A stretch of 39,944 nt of DNA from Glomus cerebriforme (taxonomy: Eukaryota > Glomeromycota > Glomeromycetes > Glomerales > Glomeraceae). The DNA lies in the NCBI GenBank assembly GCA_003550305.1, contig QKYT01000174.1, positions 19,710 through 59,653 on the forward strand, read 5' to 3'. Under the pieces are notes generated by a model, which saw nothing but the letters and a program-made list of their open reading frames with translations, did not search any database and was not told where the DNA came from. Numbering within the stretch: the stretch's first letter is position 1; every line of letters begins with the position of its first letter. A program made the translations under genes and the position numbers. Below, piece after piece: positions 9,091-18,000 of this stretch.

Positions 9091-11201
9091 TTACAAAGCC
9101 GTTTCATCCAATTGAAATAGGCTTTCTGCATATGACATTCTCGAGGGCCTCTTCCCGACTCTTGCTTCATTGAAGGAAGTTATACTATCCTGAATTAACA
9201 ACTAAAACATAAATAGGGCATAATATTAGTGGATATTTAACTCCATAATACAAATAACCTTTATTAACACTTACTGCCCATTTCAATACACATTCGTAAA
9301 AGTATACGAAATCCTGCATTTCAGAGAATTCACGAGGTAAATTAGCGTTATCTACTTCATTTAAACGATACTTTCCTAAATTGATATTAACAACGAATCA
9401 TCAGTACTTCTTCATAGTTTAACCCTTTGACGGAAAGAAACATACCACAAAAATCAAGATAATATAAATAAAGTCGGAGACGAAAACTCTGCCCGCCAAA
9501 TATGAAAAGCTTCTTCGGTAAGCGTCTTCGGGTTTTGACTAGTTCTTTCACTGTCTTTGAAAATAAACTTTTCAGGTTATTGATTATTTTTTTGTTGTCA
9601 GAAATCTCTTTTTCTTGCTTCGCGACTGGTCTTGAACCTTCCACGTATACAAGCTGGAATTTATCGGCATTGGTCATAAAACCAGCACCATCGGCGCGGT
9701 TTTTGTTAACATGATTTCGAGATGGGATTTCCCCATACTGGTAATGTATCTTCGATATATTCCACAATGCGCTGTCGAGACATGGATGAACAAACGCATT
9801 TAAATGCGCTTGTTCTATTGTCGTAATGTTTAGAAGTGGGTTTTGTGGCCCAAGAGAGAAAGCCTTGATGCTATTCGAAAGAAAAAAAAAATAGTTAGAA
9901 CAGAAACTGAAAAAATGAATCAATATAACTACATACAACTGAGGCAGTGTACGACGTAAAATTCGTACTATTGCAGGCATTAGTGGGTTGTTATCATCTG
10001 GGGTTCTTAGGTCATCAACTTTGTTCTGCCATTCGGCGTCTGAAATGGATTGCGAAAAAAATGTCACGAGGAAGTGGTGGACATCGTCTGGAATTAACGA
10101 TTCAGTTATCGCATCCATTTCTGCTAGGTACGACTTGGCTATCGATTTTGGGAGCATTCTAAGAAAGGGAGAACCTGGACGGAGGTCGATCAAGTCACCA
10201 TCTGGATATTTTTCTGTGTACACAGAACAAATTTTTTCCGCTGTTTCCGAGCACTCAATAATATTTCCTAAGATATCTGTTATCGCCTGCGTGGTAGAAG
10301 AAAAAACAATAATGTCACACACGTATTTTGTTTATTATATATTGATACGCAGACACACAGTTACTTGCCTCGTTAAGTTTTCCCTCTTCATCGATGTCCT
10401 TGTCCTCCTTATTATTGGGTAGGTTTTCGTTAGTTCGTCTCTGAATCAATGAAAAATATTAGCATTAATGTTATCATCACAGACTTCTTCATAAATTCGA
10501 TCCATAATAATTCTGATTGGGAAGCTCGAAATCAGAATTCCGATTTGGGAATGTTCCAAATCAGATTCGGAACAAAATCACATTTGGTCTACAACAGTTA
10601 CAAGTTGCTTACCTCGTCAACTTCATCAATTTCATTGCTAGTTGGGTTTTCATCCTGCGCCAGCAAAAAATAACGTTATTTCATGGAGACAAGTCAATAA
10701 AATGACTAAAATACTTACCTTCTTTTGACTATTGATAACTCCAGATGAAGAAGCTCCATTCTCATCTTCACAATCTCGAGATGATACCGATGAAGCCACA
10801 GCATCAAGTCTCTCATCTAAATCATCGTGAAAAGCAACATGTGCTTTACATTTTCTTTTCTTAACTTTTCTCTATGATTCGATGTTGGCTTTGTAAGTAC
10901 TCATCTCAGTTACTTAAGTTTAAATAAAAAATTTACATACATCAGCTTTTCGTTTCTCTTTTTCGTCTTCATAATAATTCCAATCTTCCCCATAGTCGTC
11001 GGCTTCCCATCTCCTTTTTAATTTTAATAGTTTCTCTGATTCTGGTACATCTTGTAAAGTTTCACTCAATCTTAAGCCATAATCTTGAATACCTAATTTT
11101 TTACTACGATATTTGAACTTCATGAAGAAGTTCGCCGGGCGAGGATCTTCGCTATTCTTCAAGAAATCTTTTTGTTCTTTACGAACCTCGTTTGTTCTCA
11201 T
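9091..11201 (-). CDS. Intact eight-exon gene, conserved protein of unknown function (504 aa)
   Basis: Exons on the minus strand are 10941-11201, 10719-10871, 10613-10654, 10369-10440, 9937-10286, 9446-9870, 9275-9375 and 9091-9201. Every junction keeps the frame and the total is 505 codons including TAA. Introns are 66-172 nt with GT-AG ends, except intron 4 (10287-10368), which starts GCAAGT. The first 87 residues are charged (MRTNEVRKEQKDFLKNSEDP, later WEADDYGEDWNYYEDEKEKR). Exons 2-4 encode a basic KVKKRKCK stretch, possibly a nuclear signal, then an acidic Ser/Asn-rich linker. The C-terminal 330 residues look folded: MLPKSIAKSYLAEMDAI, DDVHHFLVTFFSQSISDAEW, and near the end QDFVYFYECVLKWA. 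I recognise no catalytic motif. It resembles a lineage-specific fungal family, and a nuclear role is only suggested by the basic stretch. Base composition is less A+T-rich than the surroundings. Paired MluI-type boxes lie upstream. Confidence 0.8.
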
Positions 11202-11262
11202 TTTCGTAGCTGAGCAATAATGTTTATAAAGAAAAAGATCAAAAACGTTTATAGCAATAACA

Positions 11263-11280
11263 ACGCGTAATAAAACGCGT
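11263..11280 (-). promoter_or_regulatory. Two ACGCGT (MCB-like) boxes upstream of the eight-exon gene
   Basis: ACGCGT occurs at 11263-11268 and 11275-11280, 62-79 bp before the ATG at 11201, next to an ATAAAAAA tract. In fungi ACGCGT is the MluI cell-cycle box bound by MBF-type factors and often acts in pairs. In DNA this A+T-rich a close pair is unexpected by chance, but function is inferred. Confidence 0.4.
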
Positions 11281-11395
11281 ATAAAAAATTAAGTCAGGTG
11301 ATCGATTTATTAGTTGATAATCACCGATCAATAATAAATTGTCCAACAAAAAATTTTTTTTTCTCCATTTTAAAGCATAGTTGGTTTACTCGAGC

Positions 11396-11540
11396 AGAAA
11401 AAACTGAGGTTAGTCGCTTGTATTCTGCGGACGTTTTCATACACAATCCCTGCGCAAGCGTCTGCTAGGTATTAAGTTGAAGGTCGGGAAAAAACTGAGG
11501 TCATTTATCTGGATAAGCGGGGACGTTATTACCATTGGGA
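11396..11540. repeat. Two imperfect copies of an AAAAAACTGAGGT…GGACGTT unit
   Basis: The units at about 11399-11446 and 11489-11536 both begin GAAAAAACTGAGGT and end CGGACGTT or GGGACGTT, about 90 bp apart in direct orientation. The stretch is more G+C-rich than its flanks. The sequence CATTTATCTGGATAAGCG resembles termini of Tigger-like elements, but no inverted partner or TA flank could be fixed. Confidence 0.35.
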
Positions 11541-11833
11541 GTCCGACCGTAAAGAGTGCGCTCGACCAGATGGATACGCTTCAACGCCTTCTATGCTTTT
11601 TTTCAAACATGGCATATATTTTTTTGGCCTTTTGCTATATCTTTAACTTACAATATAAAATGAAAGTTCGAGTTTGATGCAACTCAAATGTCGCCATAAT
11701 GTTCTATGCCTCCACAGTGAATATCTTTCATTTGCTATCTCAATTAATATTATTTCAATGAGTGAAGTTTTGTTATTATTTTTTCAGATACATAACGAAA
11801 TAGGAAAAATATTAGAGAAGCGAATGAAATGTA

Positions 11834-11897
11834 TGATGCTATCAAAGAGGGAGGGAGTACGCGGATCCTAGGCCATTTAATGCGAGTCCCAGCATCA
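11834..11897 (-). promoter_or_regulatory. Conserved 3' UTR hairpin-ended element, copy 2
   Basis: This 64-nt homologue of 5768-5830 also starts two bases after a stop codon, that of the fragmentary gene at 11900. In transcript orientation it begins TGATGCT and ends AGCATCA, a perfect 7-bp closing stem. The interior carries GGCCTAGGATCC and the same CTCCCTCCCTCTTTGAT tract. The homology stops near the element, while the two upstream coding regions are not obviously similar. Confidence 0.5.
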
Positions 11898-11899
11898 AG

Positions 11900-12400
11900 C
11901 TATTTCTTTGCTCTCTCACATTTTTGATAAATTTTTACAACTAATTTATTTCTATCACTAACTAAAAGATTCACATCCCTATACTCTTTTACTACACGAA
12001 ATAAATTATCCCACCCATATCTATGAAATTTTTGTCTAAAATAATATTTCCCGCAATGAAACTTCTCCGAGATTAAGTAATTTCGAATCTATGACATAAA
12101 TTCGAGAGATTAGCAACTGAGATAAAAAAAAATATTTCCGATTCACACTTACCATTAATATTAATTTTCGCAACGTTCCATTCCGCCTACTTAATGCATT
12201 ACAATAAAGGTAATTATTACTGGTACGATACTGCGCCAAATTTTATTGAGGAGCGTGATGTTAAGGCATGTGACGAGATTCATGTGAATAGTTTCACTGC
12301 GCCTATTATACGCATGATGATTGTCAAAGATTTTCTTGGTGAAGATCAAAATGCCGATATATAACAAGAAGAGTAATATGCCCGTTTTATTTTGGAACAT
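11900..12400 (-). pseudogene. Gene fragment: hydrophobic N-terminus and spliced basic C-terminus
   Basis: The last exon (11900-12088, 63 codons with TAG) reads IRNYLISEKFHCGKYYF, FHRYGWDNLFRVVKEYRDV and KLVVKIYQKCERAKK. A 64-nt intron with GTAAGT at 12152 and GTCATAG at 12089 joins it in frame to an exon open upstream to about 12236 (YRTSNNYLYCNALSRRNG). Further up, an ATG at 12400 starts a different frame with a hydrophobic anchor, GILLFLLYIGILIFTKK. No splice that I can find joins the two frames, so a frameshift or an unseen exon is needed. The layout (N-terminal membrane segment, basic soluble part, shared 3' element) parallels the gene at 5833-6544, although the protein sequences do not clearly align. 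Function unknown. Confidence 0.4.
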
Positions 12401-13265
12401 CTATAGAGGTGGGAAAATTGATTAACATTGTGATGACATGTTTAGAGAAACTAGCCGAGCAATAAATCAACTTACTTTATTATTATTTTGCAGAATACAT
12501 GGGTTTGTTTGATTGTAAATATCGATGATGCAAATAATGATGTATTAAATTGGTTTTGATTTTTTGTTTTACTTGCACAAGGTGGATAAAAGGATTCACT
12601 AACCAGGTTATCACCTTTTTATATAATTCACAGAATCAATTTTGTTATATGCTTTTGGGAAAATTACATTAATATAATTGCATCATGAAAATCTGATCAA
12701 TGAACTCTTCTTAATTTAACAATAAAAGAATTTAATACTATCCATATGTAAAAATCATTAAGGGATTCTTATACGTAATAATTTTGAGAATATGTGAGAA
12801 AGTTTGAGAATAAAAGTTTTTGGATCTTTGTTGGCAATTTTAATTTGCCAATCCAGATTTCCTAAATTACCCTGTATTAACATGCATATATGCTCTAGCA
12901 TAAAAAATTAGTATGTACAGTCTAAAAATTATTACCAATTATCATGAAAAAAATATTTGACTACATTGCTTGGATCACTTAGTGTTCTAAATGTTTTTTA
13001 TTTGCAATACATTAAGCTAAGATAAATTACATGGTATGGTACTAGCCCTAGGTATATGATGCCATTCTATGATTGTAAACTATTATACTTCAAATGATAT
13101 TTCTCTATTCTAGCTTTTTTTCTTTGAGGCAAAGTTTGAGATGTAGTCCACTATATCATATGAAGACTCCACACTTCCAGCCAATAGAATCAGGAATTAC
13201 CAACTAATAACGTTACCTTTCGATAGCTAAACTACCCATGTGATTCAAAAAAGAAAATGATTCTC
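12401..13265. other. Intergenic, no gene seen
   Basis: No supported coding region or clear repeat. It separates the fragmentary membrane-protein gene from the repeated-family pseudogene. Confidence 0.4.
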
Positions 13266-14566
13266 CTAGGTGATTACTGGAAAGATAATAGGACTCATCA
13301 TTGGTGAGACTTTCCTTTTATATCTTCCATTATGATAATAATAACCTCTATTGCGATCATCATATTTATCATATCCACTGTATCCATTATACCCATCATC
13401 ATTTGATTCATCTAGCATCTTTTCTTCAGAATCACTAGAATTATTTTCATTATCTAACTTAACTTCATTCGCCTTCTCATTAAATACACATCATCGTAGT
13501 CATTTACCTGATTGCTACGCAACCCCTTAGCTGGAATTACTACATTTGATGATGCTTTGTTCTCTCTTTCTTTCTCTATCCTAGCCTCATCCTCCTCAAA
13601 AGTTTCTCTAATTATCTTCTCCCAAAAGTCCTGTTCGGCTGAAATTAAGGGTTTCGCTTACACATTCAATACACTATTCTGATTAGTTTCTGAACTGGGA
13701 GAATCAGATTCAGTGGATACACTTACTTCAACTTCTAGTAGTTCATCCTTCTCCAATGAAGAATCAATAATAGAACTATCCTGGTTATTGAGTAATTTAG
13801 TATCAGGATTCTTAAAGAAATAATCAATAATAGTTTGAATTTTACTATTGAATAATTTTGCAATAGAATTCGCACTATATGTTTTGATATACTTGATTTT
13901 ATCAATTCCTATTTTTTTGATAAACCCATAAATCTTTCTGGCTCTACCAATACGTTGATATAAAGTATTTCGTTTGGTGCCAAAATTGTGTATAAAAATA
14001 AAATCATAAATCAATCCTTTGGTCTTTTTTATACCTACCTTTTCTTTGATCATAATTTCATTCACACTTTTATCCAGTTCTATAATAAAATTATACCAGC
14101 ATAAAATTTTTACCTGATTGGCTTTTATTGTTTTATCTTCTGCATTACATGCATCTTCATATAAGCGTGCTATATTGTTCAATACGTCTGAATTTTTCTT
14201 ACGGCCCATAAGTAAAAAATTTGTCATGTGATTTTTATCCATAGTGAAATCAAATACATTTTGCATGATATTTTCCACTTTTTTCTTTTTATGTGATCGA
14301 GCTTCTTTGTTCTCTTGCTAGTCCTGAAATATTTTTACAGTTTTTGAATCTGAAGATTTTTCTAGCGACATTAGTAAAGTAGATGGCGGAACTGTTTCTG
14401 TACTATCTGATAACTTTGATTCACACAGTAGCTTCTTCTCCCTATTGTGTTATTTTATCCCATTACTGACACTTTTCTTATGTGTATCATCCAAGAAAGT
14501 ATCCATTTTCCTATTCTTTGATGACTTCTGATCACTCACATGAGATGGCAAAAAAGTGATCTAGTC
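13266..14566 (-). pseudogene. Broken gene of a repeated family (about 430 codons)
   Basis: One minus-strand frame runs from near 14566 to about 13480, interrupted by TAA near 14444, TAG near 14320 and TAA at 13658. The longest open piece is 13658-14278. After a frameshift near 13490 it ends at a stop at 13266. Contents in order: a Ser/Lys-rich start, FDFTMDKNHMTNFLLMGRKK, a helical middle with ARLYEDACNAEDKTIKANQV, a basic segment RIGRARKIYGFIKKIGIDKI followed by KYIKTYSANSIAKL, an acidic Ser/Glu linker, EQDFWEKIIRETFEEDEARI, and a Tyr/Gly-rich tail with GYYYHNGRYKRK. The basic segment could bind nucleic acid, but no family is certain. All three stops fit Gln codons changed to TAA or TAG. A second copy of the tail at 8285-8490 shows the family is repeated, perhaps carried by a mobile element. 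Confidence 0.6.
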
Positions 14567-14623
14567 TCGAATTATGCCAAAATTTGGTTATCAATTGGGT
14601 TCTCTACTGAAGAAAAACAAAAA

Positions 14624-14685
14624 AAATTGGGGCTCATTTAGGTTATTCTAGGGTATCCTAAAATAAACTAAATGAATCCCAATTT
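14624..14685. repeat. 62-bp near-perfect fold-back
   Basis: Two 29-bp arms (14624-14652 and 14657-14685) match in 25 of 29 positions and enclose a 4-base loop GTAT. The arms begin AAATTGGG and end TTATT-TAGG. It lies just upstream of the repeated-family pseudogene. It could form a cruciform or an RNA hairpin, or be a minimal fold-back element. Confidence 0.7.
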
Positions 14686-14920
14686 AACATCGTTTTACCT
14701 GTGACCTAAGAAAAGACAAAGAGCAAACTAAATGGAAAGGAAAATGAAAAAAAATAAGCAAACAAACAAAAAAATAAAAAACAAAAAATGAAATTAGTGG
14801 ATATAACTAAGAAAAAAAAAGTTTCATTAGATTATTATAAACAGTTGATAAACAATAATAATATGCACGTGATGATGTTAATAAATAATTTTACATAAAA
14901 ATTAAAATTTCTGAGATTGT

Positions 14921-15600
14921 TACTATAGTTGTAGCTGAAATTATTTTAGTATTACAGAAATCTGTAATTACATAATTCTGTAATTATTAAGTAATTCATC
15001 AAAAAAATTCCGAATTCCGTAATTAATTTCGTATTACGAAAATATTTGGCCAGAATTAACCTTAATTTTGGCCGAGTTATATTTAGAAAATTTAATAAAT
15101 AATAACTCAGCATCTAGTGATCCGTTTTGGATAATCTTACCACTATTTGATTCATCTTAGTATGACGATTCTAATGGTGTTGGGATCATTTAATTTCAAT
15201 TACTAGATCGTATTCTAATATCAATAATTGTTAAACATTTATAGTATCATAACTTTGTCAATATTAATGCTAGAAATATGTCTTACTGCCATTAGAATCA
15301 TCTTATAATGACAAATCGAATGATAGTAAATTCATTAAATCTAATCATTAGATCTTGCTTTGACTTTAATAATCTTTAAATGTTTATAGCATTTTAACTT
15401 CGTCAATATTGAAGCTAGAGAAATGAAACACATACCATTAGATTCTAAAATCAGATCACTAGATCATGAGCAAATGACAATTTCACATTATTATACAAAA
15501 CATAATTAATTACAGAATTATATAATTAATTACGATTACAGAATTTCAGATTTCAGATTTGCTAATTGAATTTTAGAAATAACTATAGTTGTTACAAATA
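14921..15600. mobile_element. Probable MITE with internal duplication
   Basis: Both ends carry ACTATAGTTGT and, further in, TTACAGAATT or AATTCTGTAATTA in opposite orientation, giving an imperfect terminal inverted repeat of about 70 bp. Inside, a unit of about 105 bp at 15199-15303 recurs in direct orientation at 15344-15449 (shared CTTTGTCAATATT / CTTCGTCAATATT and CCATTAGA). A shorter segment with GATTCTAATGGT at 15168 is the inverse of CCATTAGAATC at 15291. No coding capacity. Confidence 0.5.
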
Positions 15601-16250
15601 AAGTGTATAACAAGCTGTTATATGTACATTTATTTTATTTATTATGTTAATTATATTTATTTTATTATTTTTTGTATAATGAATTATTTATACAAAAAAA
15701 AAAAGAATTTTAAATATAAATTAAAACTTTAGTTTATTACTATAATAATTCAAGTTGTATTTAAAATTATCTTTGTAAATAAAGAGTTTAATTTTAAATT
15801 TTAATTAATATATTTACAAATTTTTTTTTTTTATTATTATAAAAATATTATTATAAAACTGGATATTAATTTGAATTAAATTTGAGTATTAAAATATTTT
15901 AGTTATACAGTTGTCCTCCTCTATAATCACATCCTTTAGGACCACTAAATACTGTGATTATAGTGAGGTGTTCTTATAAAAAGGGTTTTTACTATATAAT
16001 CACATATATAATAAATTTTTATATTGGTGTGATTATATTAAAAAATTTCTTACTAAAAATAACTAAAAATAATATTATAATAAAAAAATTTTTTAAAAAA
16101 AAAATCTTAAGTAAAACAACTATAATTTTTATTATTTAATATAAAAATATTAGTGTGAAAACAAAAAAAATTTTAAAAAAAACTTTCTTTTTCTTCAGCT
16201 TTATTATATAGTTTTTTAAGATTATGTGAACATGTAATCTTTGTTATACA

Positions 16251-16400
16251 GTCACGTAAAAAAAATTACACAAATATAAAATGTTTATTCCAGTCACGTA
16301 CACGAATATGTAATAAAATTACACAACTATAAATAGTTTTATTATGCATCATGTAAAGACACGTAAATTTATTTCAGTCACATATACAAATATGTAATTA
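16251..16400. repeat. Tandem CAGTCACGTA units
   Basis: Three degenerate units begin at 16251, 16294 and 16376 with CAGTCACGTA or CAGTCACATA. They are followed by ACAAATAT or CACGAATATGTAAT and, in two of them, AATTACACAA-TATAAA. Spacing is irregular (43 and 82 bp). They lie inside the pogo-type element. Confidence 0.5.
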
Positions 16401-16402
16401 AT

Positions 16403-16570
16403 AGTTACTTGGCACGAAGTGCTGAGTAACTATTGTATTTGCAATAAGCAATATAATTGGTGAAATTTACTGAGCTACGCTCAGCAAATTTTACTGATCA
16501 TATTCTTATGTAAATACATGTAAGGCATGATAGTGCCACAGTTACGAGGTCACATAGTGCTGAGTAACTG
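16403..16570. repeat. Cluster of three hairpin sequences
   Basis: Hairpin 1 (16403-16431) pairs AGTTACT with AGTAACT around an inner GCAC-GAA-GTGC. Hairpin 2 (16464-16490) has 12-bp arms, AATTTACTGAGC and GCTCAGCAAATT, with loop TAC and one G-T pair. Hairpin 3 (16539-16570) pairs CAGTTAC with GTAACTG around CAC-ATA-GTG. The outer and inner arms of 1 and 3 are related, so this is a repeated structural unit. Confidence 0.65.
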
Positions 16571-16983
16571 TTTTATCAGGCTTAATCTTTATTAAACTTT
16601 TATTATATATAGTAACTGGTTGTACTAACATAAATCATCAAATAGTAAATGCCCGATAAAAAGAATTACACAAGACTTTTTACATGTTTACATGTTATTT
16701 TTATTTATACTTCTTAATTAAAGTAAATTAAGGAGTAAATATAATTCTAAAAAAAGTGTTAATTTGTTAAAATACTTATATTAAATTTTTAATAATTTTA
16801 TGTTAAATTTGATGAGTATATAATATCCGAAATCCTATTGATGACTATAAAAAGGAAATTTTTATATGTTAACTATTATATTGGACCAATAATTGCTGTG
16901 ATAGTGACTATAATTGATTTGTGACTACAAAGGGGGTATTTTACTATATAAAATTCAGGACTAAAACTGATATGATTATATAG

Positions 16984-17388
16984 AGGTTGTGCTTAATCTC
17001 CTGGGGGATATGAAAGAATACCTGTATGCTAATCAGGAGAGTCCCGCTTAAAAGCCTCTATTTTAAAAATTAGTTTTGAGAAATGCTGACTTTTTAATGG
17101 GTAGCGGTAAGACAGTGACTGTTGGAGAGTCCGAAGGGATTGTCAGGATTTTTCTTTTTTTTGGTTCGATTATTGGTGTGAGGGCGCCTTTGGCCTAGTG
17201 AATACCGTCCAGCCTCCGTAGATTCTCCAATCGGTGACAGGTTAGCTTTTTTCGCTAAGCGAGAGGTAGTGTAGTTAGTCTGTTTGTTTTTGTATGTGTA
17301 TTTAGTTTATCTTCTATGCTGCAATTTATTAATAAAGATTATCTGCACAAGATCGCATTATTAAAAAAAAAAATAAAGGTTGTGCTTA
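16984..17388 (+). mobile_element. Poly(A)-tailed retroelement (SINE or truncated LINE) with target duplication
   Basis: The insert (16996-17376) is flanked by exact 12-bp copies of AGGTTGTGCTTA at 16984-16995 and 17377-17388. It ends in an A-rich tail beginning near 17363 and has AATAAAG about 30 bases before it. The 381-bp body is much more G+C-rich than its surroundings. GGTTCGATTAT near 17163 resembles a B box of RNA polymerase III promoters and TTTGGCCTAGTGAATACCG near 17189 is faintly tRNA-like, but their order does not make a standard tRNA head. No protein is readable. Direct repeats plus a poly(A) tail show target-primed insertion into an older transposon. Confidence 0.75.
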
Positions 17389-17429
17389 TACAGAGGGTAA
17401 CTATAGAGGGGGACGACTATATATTGAAT

Positions 17430-18000
17430 TTTTAATATATACAAATTGTTAAAATCTTAAATCTCAAATTCAAATCAATATTAAAATTTTAAACTGTTAC
17501 TAAAATTCTAAAATTCTAAATTTTAAGTAATATAGAAATAATTGAAACTTAAGATTTTTGAATTTTAGCAATTGTTTAAAATTTTGGCATTAGTTTAGGA
17601 TTTAAATTTGAAAATTTAGCAAATTTATATTTTTATACCAAATTTTTTATAACTATTTTTATATATATATTTATTTTTTTATTTACTTCTTTTATAATTT
17701 TATGAAAATTGCTAATTATTATTATAGGTAATGATTACTACAGTCCACAGTATGATTTATAGTTGCCTGTCTAAATCTTCTCAAAATCCTATGATTAGTT
17801 TTAGCAAAATTTTAGCAGTTTTAGCATTTATAATAAGTTTTAGCAGGTTTCGCCTTTTGGCAAAGTTTGCCAACTTTTTAATAAGACTTTAATATAGTTT
17901 TGGCAAAGTTTCACTTTTTGGCATTTTGTCAACTTACCTAAACCTTCTAGTTTTAGCAGATAATCTTAGTATAATCACGTGACTTTACAACATATCATTT
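17430..18000. repeat. A+T-rich stretch with TTTTAGCA and GGCAAAGTTT repeats
   Basis: At 17790-17960 TTTTAGCA recurs about five times. A unit of about 60 bp with TTTTGGCAAAGTTT and AACTT occurs twice (about 17845-17890 and 17898-17937). No gene is seen. Confidence 0.45.

Larger units (their letters stand above)
15908..17419. mobile_element. Long pogo/Tigger-type non-autonomous element, interrupted
   Basis: The left end, CAGTTGTCCTCCTCTATAAT, matches the MITE at 7357. The right end reads CTATAGAGGGGGACGACTA, its reverse complement apart from the last base and scattered mismatches. TA lies outside each end (15906-15907 and 17420-17421). The interior has no readable transposase. It contains tandem CAGTCACGTA units, a cluster of hairpins and a retroelement at 16996-17376. 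Without that insertion and its duplicated 12 bp the element would be about 1.1 kb. Confidence 0.65.

Noticed and set aside
9502..10705. Several plus-strand frames (9502-9714, 9947-10162, 9988-10422, 10449-10705)
   Set aside because: They are antisense to the exons and introns of the eight-exon gene, which joins perfectly on the minus strand.
11477..11871. Two plus-strand frames of about 65 codons
   Set aside because: They cross repeat units and the conserved 3' element, and show no domain or start context.
15954..16139. Plus-strand frame rich in Ile and Lys inside the pogo-type element
   Set aside because: Composition is that expected from A/T-rich non-coding DNA; no transposase motif.
17163..17250. 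tRNA gene inside the G+C-rich insert
   Set aside because: A B-box-like GGTTCGATTAT and a tRNA-like GGCCTAGTG are present, but in the wrong order and with no cloverleaf, acceptor stem or anticodon arm that I can form.
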